A DNA stretch of 43,840 nucleotides from Pantanalinema sp. (GTDB taxonomy: Bacteria > Cyanobacteriota > Sericytochromatia > S15B-MN24 > UBA4093). The translations under genes and the position numbers were made by a program. The notes beneath the pieces are model-generated. The model saw only the letters and a list, made by a program, of their open reading frames with translations, was not told the DNA's origin and searched no databases. This document shows positions 1-7,844 of this stretch, one piece after another; position 1 is the first letter of the stretch, and each line of letters begins with the position of its first letter. The stretch lies in NCBI GenBank assembly GCA_036704125.1, contig DATNQI010000067.1:1-43840 (forward strand), read 5' to 3'.

Positions 1-295
1 GGCCGCCGCCGACGCCGACCTGGGTGCCCTGGTTGAAGGCCGTCCCGCCGGGAGCGCCAGGCCCGCCGCCGACCACGCCCGCGGTCTGGCCGAGGCCCTG
101 GTTGATGCCGCCGGGGCCGCCGCCGACGCCCACCTGGGTGCCCTGGTTGCCGGCGAATCCGCCTTGCTGGATGCTGCGCGTGGGGGAATTGGCGTTCTGC
201 GCGGGGGTTCCGGGCCGGCTGGGGAGCTCGGCGCATCCGACCGTGGCCGCGAGAAGCGCGCAAACGCTCGCTCCGAAGAGCTTGGTTCCGGACAT
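1..295 (-). CDS. Gly-rich repeat lipoprotein (partial, C-terminus outside window)
   Basis: The reading frame begins at ATG 295 behind a strong AAGGAGG ribosome site (about 303-310) and runs off the left edge without a stop. The N-terminus is a lipoprotein signal (MSGTKLFGASVCALLAATVGC) with cysteine after ATVG. The mature part quickly becomes a low-complexity stretch in which an NQGTQVGVGGGPGG-like unit recurs, with variants such as NQGLGQTAGVVGGGPGAPGG. I recognise no enzyme family. Gly/Asn/Gln repeats on a lipid anchor suggest a surface or structural role, but that is inference. The repeats are visible at DNA level as GC-rich near-copies, so the locus may vary in length between strains. The C-terminal domain, if any, is not visible. 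Confidence 0.7.
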   Translation of the reverse strand, partial: MSGTKLFGASVCALLAATVGCAELPSRPGTPAQNANSPTRSIQQGGFAGNQGTQVGVGGGPGGINQGLGQTAGVVGGGPGAPGGTAFNQGTQVGVGGG

Positions 296-471
296 GGACG
301 ACTACCTCCTTGCGTGGAGTAGCGCTCGACACCTGCCAGTCAGTGAGTGGCTACTCATAGGCGACACCATAAGGGAGGCCCGCAGGGGATGCGTTTGGAC
401 GACCCATCCCAAATAACGCCCGCGAGGGCTCGCTTATCGCAGGGCAAAAGGGAGCCCTCTCCAAGCACGAA

Positions 472-494
472 GCCCCCGCCAGGAAGGCGGGGGC
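472..494 (-). terminator. Hairpin downstream of the HMA protein gene
   Basis: A perfect 9-bp GC-rich stem (gcccccgcc / ggcgggggc) with loop AGGAA lies 24 bases past the stop of the minus-strand HMA gene. The T-tract beyond it on the minus strand is poor (TTCGTGCTT), so termination strength is uncertain. The rest of 296-517 shows no gene; it should hold the promoter of the leftmost lipoprotein, but I see no convincing -10/-35 pair. Confidence 0.5.
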
Positions 495-517
495 CCCGAA
501 ACCGAAAGGTCGGAAGG

Positions 518-964
518 TTAGGGCTGGGGCTTGGCGGGTGCGGCCTTGGCGGGGGCTGCCTTGGGGGAGGCGGCCGCGAGCTTGGCGTCGTAGCCCGCCT
601 TCTCGACGGCCTTGATCAGCGCGGAGGTGTCCTTGAGCTCCATCGAGCAGTAGTCCACCGAGGCGATGCCGCTCTCGAGGTTCACCGAGACGGCCTCGAC
701 GCCCTTGACCCCCTGGAGGCTCTTGGTCACGTGATCGGCGCAGCTGGCGCACTCCATGCCGAGCACCTCGAGCCTGGTCGAGAGCTGGCATGCGTCCTTC
801 TTGACGGCCTTCGCGGGCGCGGCGGCCTTGGGGGCGGTGGCGCCCGCCTTCTTGTCGACGGCGCAGGTCCCGGGGGCGCAGGACGAGCCCTCGCCGCAGG
901 CGATCGCGTTGCCCGCCGTCAAGGTCAGGGCCAGGGCCGCGAGCACGAGGAATCCCTTTTTCAT
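518..964 (-). CDS. Exported heavy-metal-associated (HMA) domain protein
   Basis: I chose ATG 964 because AGGAGA lies just upstream and the product then starts with a clean signal peptide (MKKGFLVLAALALTLTAGNAIA); an upstream in-frame start would add 18 non-signal residues. The 148-residue product has, after the signal, a cysteine cluster (CGEGSSCAPGTC), an Ala/Lys/Pro linker, and an HMA ferredoxin-like domain of about 70 residues. The metal-binding loop GMECASC carries both cysteines of the CxxC motif. The tail is again Ala/Pro/Lys-rich. HMA domains bind Cu(I) or similar soft metals and usually act in the cytosol or in P-type ATPases, so export of a free domain is unusual. No copper ATPase lies nearby. 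Envelope metal handling is inferred; the metal is unknown. Confidence 0.85.
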   Translation of the reverse strand: MKKGFLVLAALALTLTAGNAIACGEGSSCAPGTCAVDKKAGATAPKAAAPAKAVKKDACQLSTRLEVLGMECASCADHVTKSLQGVKGVEAVSVNLESGIASVDYCSMELKDTSALIKAVEKAGYDAKLAAASPKAAPAKAAPAKPQP

Positions 965-1038
965 CCGAACTTCTCCTATACGACGGGGGTGAGAATCGCT
1001 TCCGATTATAGCAGGCATGGAAGTGATCGCGCCCGGCG

Positions 1039-2322
1039 CTACGAAACGCTCTCGGGCAGCGCGGCGGTGAGGGCGGAAGCGAGCGACTCCGCGTCCATGG
1101 CCACGGCGCGGGTGGTGCGCGCGACCAGGTCCTTGAGCTGGACCTCGCCGGCTTCAAGCTCGGTGTCCCCGATGACCGCGACCCACCTGGCGCCCAGCTT
1201 GTCGGCCATCTCGAGCTGCTTCTTGAGCTTGCGATCGCCGAAGCCGACCTCGACGTGCCAGTCGCCCGCCCGGCGCAGGGCGTGGGCCAGCTTGAAGCTC
1301 GCCACCTCGGCGTCGGGCCCCATTGCCGCCACGTAGAGGTCCACGGCGTCCTCGGGGGTCTTGGACTCGAGCAGGATGGCGAGGCGCTCCTCGCCGAAGG
1401 CCCAGCCCACCGCCGGGGTGGGGGGGCCGCCGCACTCCTCGACCAGCTTGTCGTACCGGCCGCCGGCGCAGACCGTGTCCTGGCTGCCCAGCTTCTCCTC
1501 GGCGACGATCTCGAAGACGGTACGGGTGTAGTAGTCGAGCCCGCGCACCAGGCGCGAGTTGAGCTGGTGCTTCACCCCCACCGCGTCCAGGTAGCCGAAA
1601 AGCTTGCCCTGGTGGTCCCGGCAGTCGGCGCACAGCACGTCCTGGAGGCTGGGGGCCTCCCGGTTGATCTCCTTGCAGGAAGGAGTCTTGCAGTCGAGCA
1701 CCCGCAGGGGGTTGGTCTGGCTGCGATCCAGGCAGGTGGTGCAGTAGTCGGCATGGCGCTCGGCGAAGTAGGCGACGAGGCGCTCGCGGTAGGCGGGCCG
1801 GCAGGCCTCGCACCCGAGGCTGTTGAGCTCGACGCGCAGGTTCGGGACCGAAAGGGCCGCGAAGATGTCCAGCGCGAGGGTGATCACCTCGGCGTCGGCC
1901 TTGGGATCACTGGTGCCGAGGAACTCGACGCCCACCTGGTTGAACTGGCGCTGGCGGCCGGCTTGCGGGCGCTCGTAGCGGAACATGGGGCCCGCGTACC
2001 ACAGCTTGACGGGGCTGGGAAGCGTACTTGCCAGCTTGCCCTGCAGGTAGGCCCGCACCACCCCCGCGGTGCCCTCGGGGCGAAGGGTGAGCGAACGATC
2101 GCCCCGGTCGACGAAGGAGTACATCTCCTTGCTCACGATGTCGGTGGCCTCGCCGATGCCCCGGGTGAAGAGCTCGGTGGCCTCGAAGATCGGCGTGCGG
2201 ATCTCGCGCACGTGGTAGCGATCGAAGAATTTCCGGGCCGTCTCCTCGATCTTGTTCCAGAGGAGCGACTCGGGGGGGAGGACGTCGCGCGTCCCCCGCT
2301 GGGCGGTGATCAGGCTTCCCAT
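1039..2322 (-). CDS. hisS: Histidyl-tRNA synthetase
   Basis: A 427-residue class II aminoacyl-tRNA synthetase that charges tRNA-His, of normal bacterial length. It starts SLITAQRGTRDVLPPES, the usual HisRS opening. Motif 2 (MFRYERPQAGRQRQF), the HisRS signatures LVRGLDYYTRTVFEI and GGRYDKL, and a C-terminal anticodon-binding domain (from about residue 330, DLYVAAMG onward) are all present. The ATG lies 6 bases after the stop of the 57-residue miniprotein gene, and its GGAG-type ribosome site lies inside that gene's end, so the two are probably cotranscribed and coupled. The downstream HMA gene starts 74 bases after the hisS stop. Confidence 0.97.
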   Translation of the reverse strand: MGSLITAQRGTRDVLPPESLLWNKIEETARKFFDRYHVREIRTPIFEATELFTRGIGEATDIVSKEMYSFVDRGDRSLTLRPEGTAGVVRAYLQGKLASTLPSPVKLWYAGPMFRYERPQAGRQRQFNQVGVEFLGTSDPKADAEVITLALDIFAALSVPNLRVELNSLGCEACRPAYRERLVAYFAERHADYCTTCLDRSQTNPLRVLDCKTPSCKEINREAPSLQDVLCADCRDHQGKLFGYLDAVGVKHQLNSRLVRGLDYYTRTVFEIVAEEKLGSQDTVCAGGRYDKLVEECGGPPTPAVGWAFGEERLAILLESKTPEDAVDLYVAAMGPDAEVASFKLAHALRRAGDWHVEVGFGDRKLKKQLEMADKLGARWVAVIGDTELEAGEVQLKDLVARTTRAVAMDAESLASALTAALPESVS

Positions 2323-2328
2323 TGGTGT

Positions 2329-2502
2329 TCAGACTCCAAAAGCGCGTTTGAGGACGTAGCCGCCCCAGAAGAACCCGAGCCCCGAGAAGAAGGCGGTCAT
2401 CTCGGGGCCCATCCCCCGGGTCAGCCCCAGGTAGAGGGCGAAGGGCATGTGCAGGATGCCGACGAGCATGAGGCCGTGGGCGATGAGCTTCTTGATGGAC
2501 AT
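2329..2502 (-). CDS. 57-residue membrane miniprotein upstream of hisS
   Basis: This frame translates to a 57-residue hydrophobic protein beginning MSIKKLIAHGLMLVGILHM. It has one membrane segment at about residues 6-25 (LIAHGLMLVGILHMPFALYLG), a short polar loop (LTRGMGPEM) and a second at about 36-50 (AFFSGLGFFWGGYVL), ending KRAFGV. The hydrophobicity pattern and the 6-base gap to hisS support a real gene. The ribosome site is weak (GGGG about 8 bases upstream), and the gene starts just after the terminator of the sdh operon. I do not recognise a family and cannot assign a function. Confidence 0.6.
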   Translation of the reverse strand: MSIKKLIAHGLMLVGILHMPFALYLGLTRGMGPEMTAFFSGLGFFWGGYVLKRAFGV

Positions 2503-2513
2503 GGTAACCCCCG

Positions 2514-2549
2514 AAAAGCGACGGGGGCAACCGCTTCCGGTTGCCCCCG
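2514..2549 (-). terminator. Rho-independent terminator of the sdhCAB operon
   Basis: A perfect 11-bp stem (cgggggcaacc / ggttgcccccg, 2522-2549) with a 6-base loop lies 13 bases past the sdhB stop. On the minus strand it is followed by CGCTTTTCGG, giving a short T-run at 2514-2517. Confidence 0.8.
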
Positions 2550-2562
2550 CCAGGCCTTCGTC

Positions 2563-3324
2563 TTAAGGCAGCTGGAGGAAGCCCAGCAGGCCGTGGACGG
2601 TGGTGTCTCGCTTCATCGCAGCCAGCGACTCCGTCAGGGGGATGCCCTTGGGGCAGGCCCGGACGCAGTTCTGCGAGTTGTTGCAGTCGTTGACGCCGCC
2701 GATGTCGTTGAGCGCGTCGAGGCGCTCGGCCTTGTGCATCTTGCCGGAGGGGTGCAGGTTGAACAGGCGCACCTGGCTGACGGCAGCAGGCCCCATGAAC
2801 GGCGAGCGGTCGTTCACGTTGGGGCAGGCCTCGAGGCAGACGCCGCAGGTCATGCAGCGCGAGAGGGCGTAGGTGACCTCCTGGACCTCGGGGCTCTGGC
2901 GAGGACCGGGGCCCAGGTCGTGGGTGCCGTCGATCTCGATCCAGGCGTTGACCTTCTTGAGGGCATCGAACATCTGCTGGCGGTCGACCACCAGGTCGCG
3001 GACGATCGGGAAGGTGCCCATGGGCTCGAGGGTGATGGTCTCGCCGCTGGGGGAGAGCTTGTCGACCAGCGAGGCGCAGGCCTGCTGTGGCTTGCCGTTG
3101 ATCACCATGGAGCAGGAGCCGCACACCTGCTCGAGGCAGACGGCTTCCCAGATGACCGGGGTGGTCTTCTGGCCCTGGGCGGTCACCGGGTTCCGCTGGA
3201 TCTCCATCAGGCACATGATGATGTTCATGCCCTTGGAGTAGGGGACCTTGAAATCCTCCCACCGGGCGGCCGCGTTCGGGCCGTCCTGGCGCTTGATGCG
3301 AAGGTTGACGGTCGTGGGAGGCAT
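2563..3324 (-). CDS. sdhB: Succinate dehydrogenase / fumarate reductase iron-sulfur subunit
   Basis: This 253-residue subunit carries electrons from the flavoprotein to the membrane cytochrome. The plant-type [2Fe-2S] site has cysteines 63, 68, 71 and 83 (CLEQVCGSCSMV ... QAC). The bacterial ferredoxin part has CMTCGVCLEACP (C157, C160, C163, C167) and CNNSQNCVRACPKGIPL (C214, C220, C224) for the [4Fe-4S] and [3Fe-4S] clusters. The ATG overlaps the sdhA stop (TAATG), so translation is coupled. The length and the C-A-B order match the Bacillus/Bacteroidetes/deltaproteobacterial type (type B, two-heme). Sequence alone does not say whether it runs as a dehydrogenase or a fumarate reductase. Confidence 0.95.
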   Translation of the reverse strand: MPPTTVNLRIKRQDGPNAAARWEDFKVPYSKGMNIIMCLMEIQRNPVTAQGQKTTPVIWEAVCLEQVCGSCSMVINGKPQQACASLVDKLSPSGETITLEPMGTFPIVRDLVVDRQQMFDALKKVNAWIEIDGTHDLGPGPRQSPEVQEVTYALSRCMTCGVCLEACPNVNDRSPFMGPAAVSQVRLFNLHPSGKMHKAERLDALNDIGGVNDCNNSQNCVRACPKGIPLTESLAAMKRDTTVHGLLGFLQLP

Positions 3325-5186
3325 TACTTCGACTCCTCTCTGAACTTACGGTCCTCGGTGTGCATGCCGACCGCCGAGGTGGTCGCCTCGACCGACTTGG
3401 GGGCCGGGGTGGTGGCTGCGGCTTCCTTGTCCACGTCGTACTTGCGGGGCCTGGGCTTGATCAGGCTGGTATCGACTTCCTGGTAGGTGATCTCCGGGCC
3501 GTTGGGGGTCCAGCGGGCCATGGTGGTCTTGAGGAAGTTGACGTCGTCGCGCTCGGGGAAGTCGGGCTTGTAGTGGGCCCCACGGCTCTCGTTGCGCAAG
3601 AGCGCGCCCTTGGTGATGACCTTGGCGACCTCGATCATGTTCCAGAGCTGGCGGGTGAAGGGTACCGCCTGGTTGCTCCAGGGACCGGTGTCGTCGATGT
3701 TGATGTTCTTCCAGCGCTCGGACAGGGTGTCCAGGTGCGAGAGGGTCTTCTCGAGCCGGTCGTTGTAGCGAACGACGGTCACGTTGTTCGTCATCCACTC
3801 GCCCAGCTCCCGGTGGAGGGCGTAGGGGTTCTCGGTGCCCTTCATGGCGAGGATCTGGTTGTAGCGGTCGGTCTCGCGCTTGACGGCGGCCTCCACGACC
3901 GAGGGCTTCACCTCGGCCTTGGCCTGGGCCTTCATGTACTTGACCGAGGAGGGGCCCGCGACCATGCCGGCGTAGACCGTCGAGAGCAGCGAGTTGGCGC
4001 CCAGGCGGTTGGCGCCGTGGTACTGGTACTCGCACTCGCCGACCGCGAACAGGCCGGGGATGTTGGTCATCTGGTCGTAGTCGACCCACAGGCCGCCCAT
4101 GGTGTAGTGCATGCCGGGGAAGATCTTCATCGGGACCTTCTTGGGGTCGTCACCGACGAACATCTCGTAGATCTCGAGCACGCCGCCGAGCTTGCGCTCG
4201 AGCATGTGGGGATCCAGGTGGCTGACGTCCAGGTAGACCTGGTTCTCGCCGTCGACGCCGAGCTTCATGTCGACGCAGACCTGGAAGATGGCGCGGGTCG
4301 CGATGTCGCGGGGCACCAGGTTGCCGTAGGCGGGGTACATGGTCTCGAGGAAGTACCAGGGCTCGCCCTTGGCGGGACGGCCGTCCTTGCCGTCGGAGGG
4401 CACCCACACCCGGCCGCCCTCGCCGCGGATCGACTCGGACATCAGGCGCAGCTTGTCGCCGCCGGGGATCGCGGTCGGGTGGACCTGGATCAGCTCGCCG
4501 TTCGCGTAGAAGGCGCCCTGCTGGTAGACGGCGCCCTGGGCGGTACCGGTGTTGATCAGCGAGTTGGTGCTCTTGCCGAAGATCATGCCGTTGCCGCCCG
4601 TGGCGAGCACGACGGCTCCGGCGGTGAAGGCCTTGATCTCCATGGTCTTGCCGTTCTGGCAGACCACGCCGCGGCAGATGCCCTCGTCGTCGAGGATCGA
4701 CGAGAGGAACTCCCAGCCCTCGTACTTGGTCACCTTGCCCTGGGCCTCCCAGCGGCGGACCTGCTCGTCCAGCGCGTACAGGAGCTGCTGGCCGGTGGTG
4801 GCGCCGGCGAAGGCCGTGCGGTGGTGCTTGGTGCCGCCGAAGCGGCGGAAGTCGAGGAGGCCTTCAGGGGTGCGGTTGAAGGGCACGCCCATGCGATCGA
4901 ACAGGTTGATGACGTGGGGCGCGGCCTCGCACATGGCCTTGACCGGGGGCTGGTTGGCGAGGAAGTCCCCGCCGTAGATGGTGTCGTCGAAGTGGATGGC
5001 GGGGCTGTCGCCCTCGCCCTTGGTGTTGACCGCGCCGTTGATGCCGCCCTGGGCGCACACCGAGTGGGAGCGCTTGACGGGCACCAGCGAGAAGAGGTCC
5101 ACGTGGACGCCGGCTTCGGCGGCCTTGATGACGGTCATCAGGCCGGCGAGACCGCCGCCGACGACGATGATACGATTGGCGTCCAT
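3324..5186 (-). CDS. sdhA: Succinate dehydrogenase / fumarate reductase flavoprotein subunit
   Basis: This 620-residue catalytic subunit interconverts succinate and fumarate. It starts with a dinucleotide-binding motif (IIVVGGGLAGLMTVIKAAEAG). The segment SHSVCAQGGINGA contains the histidine that normally carries covalent FAD. Substrate and proton-transfer regions are recognisable (HHRTAFAGATTGQQLL, RLMSESIRGEGG, HYTMGGLWVDYD, GANRLGANSLLSTVYAG). The C-terminal 40 residues are a Pro/Ala/Lys-rich extension. It lies one base after sdhC and overlaps sdhB, forming a single operon with them. Confidence 0.96.
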   Translation of the reverse strand: MDANRIIVVGGGLAGLMTVIKAAEAGVHVDLFSLVPVKRSHSVCAQGGINGAVNTKGEGDSPAIHFDDTIYGGDFLANQPPVKAMCEAAPHVINLFDRMGVPFNRTPEGLLDFRRFGGTKHHRTAFAGATTGQQLLYALDEQVRRWEAQGKVTKYEGWEFLSSILDDEGICRGVVCQNGKTMEIKAFTAGAVVLATGGNGMIFGKSTNSLINTGTAQGAVYQQGAFYANGELIQVHPTAIPGGDKLRLMSESIRGEGGRVWVPSDGKDGRPAKGEPWYFLETMYPAYGNLVPRDIATRAIFQVCVDMKLGVDGENQVYLDVSHLDPHMLERKLGGVLEIYEMFVGDDPKKVPMKIFPGMHYTMGGLWVDYDQMTNIPGLFAVGECEYQYHGANRLGANSLLSTVYAGMVAGPSSVKYMKAQAKAEVKPSVVEAAVKRETDRYNQILAMKGTENPYALHRELGEWMTNNVTVVRYNDRLEKTLSHLDTLSERWKNINIDDTGPWSNQAVPFTRQLWNMIEVAKVITKGALLRNESRGAHYKPDFPERDDVNFLKTTMARWTPNGPEITYQEVDTSLIKPRPRKYDVDKEAAATTPAPKSVEATTSAVGMHTEDRKFREESK

Positions 5187-5187
5187 A

Positions 5188-5901
5188 TTAGAAAACCTCC
5201 CCGTGGGTGTGCCCCGCCGCGGCGGGCTGGACCTGCTTGGCCTGTTCGACGAGCGCCGGGAGTCTAAAGCCCGTGATCGCGTAGAGGCCGAGGGCCGAGA
5301 TGCCGAGCCACACCACGATCATGACCATCGCCGAGAGCTGCTGGGCCTTCATGCTGATGGTGACGCCCCAGTCGATGCAGAACTCCCACAGGCCGTTGGC
5401 GAAGTGGAAGGCCGTGGCGATCACGCCGAGGGCGTAGAAGACGAGCATCGGGGTGGTCGAGAGGTGCGCGACGACCTTGGCGTAGCCCGAGTCCGCGTAG
5501 CCGACCGAGTTGACCATCTCGCCGATGGGCGTGCCCTGGAAGCGCATGAACCAGGCGTGGTAGCCGAGGAACGCCAGCAGGAAGAAACCGGTCACGCGCT
5601 GGAGGACGAAGTTCCAGTTCCGGGCGTAGGGGAAGCGCAGGGGGTTGTTCTTCGAGATGAAGCCCACCCAGATGCCGAACACCGCGTGGTAGATGAGGGG
5701 CAGGTAGATCAGCCCGATCTCCATGAAGATCAGGATGGGCATCGACTCGAGCAGGTGGACCTTGCTGTCGAACTCGGCGTAACCCTTCATCGAGTAGGAG
5801 TTGATCAGCAGGTGTACGAGCAGGTAAGCGCCCAGCGGGATCGCACCGGTGAACTGGTGCAGCTTCCTCAGCAGGAAGTAGTTCTTGTTGGATACGCCCA
5901 T
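5188..5901 (-). CDS. sdhC: Succinate dehydrogenase cytochrome b subunit (single-chain, b558 type)
   Basis: The 237-residue protein has five predicted membrane helices and spaced histidines (HQFTG near residue 15, LLVHLL, IYHAVFG, GYHAWF, TAFHFANGLW) that fit ligation of two b hemes. This is the one-polypeptide anchor found with C-A-B operons that reduce or oxidise menaquinone-type quinones. The ribosome site (AAAGGAG) is about 14 bases from ATG 5901, an unusually long spacing. The His-rich tail (GHTHGEVF) follows an Ala/Gln stretch. It is the first gene of the operon, with a leader containing phased repeats. Confidence 0.92.
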   Translation of the reverse strand: MGVSNKNYFLLRKLHQFTGAIPLGAYLLVHLLINSYSMKGYAEFDSKVHLLESMPILIFMEIGLIYLPLIYHAVFGIWVGFISKNNPLRFPYARNWNFVLQRVTGFFLLAFLGYHAWFMRFQGTPIGEMVNSVGYADSGYAKVVAHLSTTPMLVFYALGVIATAFHFANGLWEFCIDWGVTISMKAQQLSAMVMIVVWLGISALGLYAITGFRLPALVEQAKQVQPAAAGHTHGEVF

Positions 5902-5940
5902 CGAAGTGTCACAAACTCCTTTCAGGAGCGCTCAGGGCGA

Positions 5941-5990
5941 CTCGGGAGAGCGAAAGGCTGCTCGGGAGACCTCAGAGCCGCTCGGGGCCT
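5941..5990. repeat. Phased direct repeats in the sdh leader
   Basis: CTCGGGAGA begins at 5941 and again at 5961, and a partial copy, CTCGGGGC, begins at 5981. The 20-base spacing is exact, and a weaker CTCAGGGCGA lies at 5931. The copies sit between the predicted sdh promoter and the sdhC start, on the same face of the helix, as expected for a cooperative operator or an RNA leader element. No cognate regulator is identified. Confidence 0.45.
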
Positions 5991-6039
5991 GGGTGGGGGC
6001 TCGGTCCCTATTGCTAAGGGGCCGTAAACGTTGGCTTTA

Positions 6040-6068
6040 ATCCTAGCAAATCGCCGCACGCTCGTCAC
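6040..6068 (-). promoter_or_regulatory. Candidate promoter for sdhCAB
   Basis: On the minus strand a TAGGAT -10 (6045-6040) lies 17 bases from GTGACG (6068-6063, matching TTGACA at TGAC). It would give a leader of about 130 bases before sdhC. The rest of 5902-6169 holds the phased repeats and an imperfect hairpin at 6105-6137 just past the carboxypeptidase stop, which may be that gene's weak terminator. Confidence 0.45.
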
Positions 6069-6169
6069 GCGGCTGTAACAAATTGATGGGCCTCAAGCAA
6101 CAGACGAGCAACGGTAGATCCGATCCACCGCTGCTCGAAAGGGCCAGATGGCACCGTTTTTGGGGCGAC

Positions 6170-7645
6170 TCAGCGGGTCCAGACGGCGGTGTAGGGGCCC
6201 CAGTTGCCCTTCGCGTCCCTGGCGTGGACCAGCGCGAGGCGGCGCGAGCCGGCCTGAGGGGCAGCGAAGCCGTCCGCGGTCCTCGTGAGGGCCGTGCCGG
6301 TGCCGCTCGTGCCGGGGCGAACGAAGAAGGCCTCGGCCGCGGTGGCGCCGGGGGCCGAGAGGGCCGCGCCTTCGGTCAGGGGCTTCTCGACCTCGGGGCC
6401 GTAGACCGCGCTCGGGTCGTCGGCGGTCTTGAGCATGAACATGGCCCCGGGCAGGTTCTCCTTCCAGAACTGGGCGACCTTGGTGAAGGGGGGATCGAAG
6501 CCGTCCTGGTACGAGCCCATCTCGCTGGTGTAGGTGAAGATCCCGAGCTCCCCGTAGGCCCAGTCGTTGGTGGTGCCGCCGTGGACGTAGAGATCGGCGG
6601 ACTGCTCGCCCTTGTAGCCCGCGATCTTCGCGAGCTTGTTGCCGACCGCGGCCAGGCGCTTGTCGGCGGGCGCATCGTGGGTGTAGGCCCACGGCCAGAG
6701 GATCGCGTTGCTGAACGAGTGGTAGCTCATGCAGTAGGTGAACTTGTGGCCGGTGAGCAGGGCCTTCATGGCCTGGGTCTCGGGCTCCGAGAAGGGCGCG
6801 GGGCCGCGGAAGGTCGCATCGGCGGGGTTCTTGGAGCTGCCGGCGGGAGCCTTGTCCCACGAGTAGCCGTAGTTGCGGTTGATGTCGACCCCCGGGCCCT
6901 CGGGGCCGGCGCCGAAAGTGGTCAGGCCGTAGGAGGTGGCGGTGCTCTTGCGCCAGTCCTTGCCCTCTTCGGCCAGCACGTGGCCGTCGGGGTTGACCAT
7001 GGGCACCACCCAGATCTCGCGGTTGTCCACGGCGAAGGTCGCGTCGGGATCCTTGCCGTAGTTCGCCAGCAGGTGCTCGGCGACCATGTAGGTGATCTCG
7101 GAGGTGACGAGCTCGCGGGCGTGGTGCTCGCCGAGGAAGGCCACGCCGGGCTTGGTGTCGGGGGCGCTGGTACCGATCCGCAGGCCCCAGATGTCGCGGT
7201 TGGCCTTGCCCTTGCTCTTCTCCCACGAATCGCCCAGGTCCACCAGCTTGCAGAGCTGGGGGTACCTGGCGGCGAGCGCCTTCATGTCGGCGACCATCTG
7301 CTCGTAGGTGCGGTACTTGGGGTCGTAGGTGTTCTCCAGCCGCACGCTGCTGCGGTAGGTGGGCGAGAGGCCCAGCTTCTTGGCGGTCTCGACGGTGCGC
7401 TTGCTGCCCGTGCCGTAGGCCACCTGGTCGGTGACGCCCCACAGGTCCAGCTCGTTGTTGACCAGCTGGGTCAGCTCTTCCGAGGTCTTGTAGGGGATGG
7501 CGACCGGCACGCGCTCTTTGGCCTCGAGGGCCTGCATCAGGGCGCGCTCGCCCCCGTTGCCCGGGGCCGCCATGGGCATGCTGCAGCCGGTGAGGACGCC
7601 GAGCGCCAGGAGGCTCGACCAGAAGCGAAGGGAGGGGGTGCGCAT
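6170..7645 (-). CDS. Zinc carboxypeptidase lipoprotein (peptidase M14)
   Basis: This 491-residue protein has a lipoprotein signal (lipobox LTGC, C21) and a full M14 metallocarboxypeptidase domain at about residues 100-400. Zinc ligands are H175 and E178 (EHHARE) and H309 (SYHSFSN). The substrate-binding segment is PGVDINRNYGYSWD (about 252-264), and the catalytic glutamate is E375 in TYTSEMGS. The remaining about 90 residues look like a small beta-sandwich (AEAFFVRPGTSGTG ... RRLALVHARDAKGNWGPYTAVW), as in secreted M14 enzymes. It should remove C-terminal residues from peptides at the cell surface; the substrate class is unknown. Its start is preceded by GAAGGAG at a rather long spacing of about 12 bases. 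Confidence 0.93.
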   Translation of the reverse strand: MRTPSLRFWSSLLALGVLTGCSMPMAAPGNGGERALMQALEAKERVPVAIPYKTSEELTQLVNNELDLWGVTDQVAYGTGSKRTVETAKKLGLSPTYRSSVRLENTYDPKYRTYEQMVADMKALAARYPQLCKLVDLGDSWEKSKGKANRDIWGLRIGTSAPDTKPGVAFLGEHHARELVTSEITYMVAEHLLANYGKDPDATFAVDNREIWVVPMVNPDGHVLAEEGKDWRKSTATSYGLTTFGAGPEGPGVDINRNYGYSWDKAPAGSSKNPADATFRGPAPFSEPETQAMKALLTGHKFTYCMSYHSFSNAILWPWAYTHDAPADKRLAAVGNKLAKIAGYKGEQSADLYVHGGTTNDWAYGELGIFTYTSEMGSYQDGFDPPFTKVAQFWKENLPGAMFMLKTADDPSAVYGPEVEKPLTEGAALSAPGATAAEAFFVRPGTSGTGTALTRTADGFAAPQAGSRRLALVHARDAKGNWGPYTAVWTR

Positions 7646-7705
7646 GCGCTTGGACGTCTCCTTCTCGAAAGGGGGATCAAGGATGGGTTATCGGAAGACA
7701 GGATG

Positions 7706-7725
7706 ACAAACTTGCGCGAGTTTGT
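7706..7725. promoter_or_regulatory. 20-bp dyad in a divergent intergenic region
   Basis: ACAAACT-TGCGCG-AGTTTGT is a near-perfect 20-bp palindrome with one mismatched pair. It lies between the divergent carboxypeptidase and lipoprotein genes. Its size and position suit a dimeric repressor site, and nothing in 7646-7844 is coding. No regulator is adjacent. Confidence 0.4.
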
Positions 7726-7844
7726 TCAAGGGGGCGACGGGGCGTCCTGGGGTCATGGCGCAAAACCTCGCCGGATTGGACATTCCCGCGGCGGGGGGCA
7801 TGCGCTTAAGTAGGCGTTGCCGAGCCGTCGGGAGAGGAGGAGCC

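Noticed and set aside
1255-3486. Long plus-strand frame opposite hisS and sdhB
   Set aside because: Antisense shadow of two strongly supported genes with His/Gly/Asp/Val-biased composition and no ribosome site.
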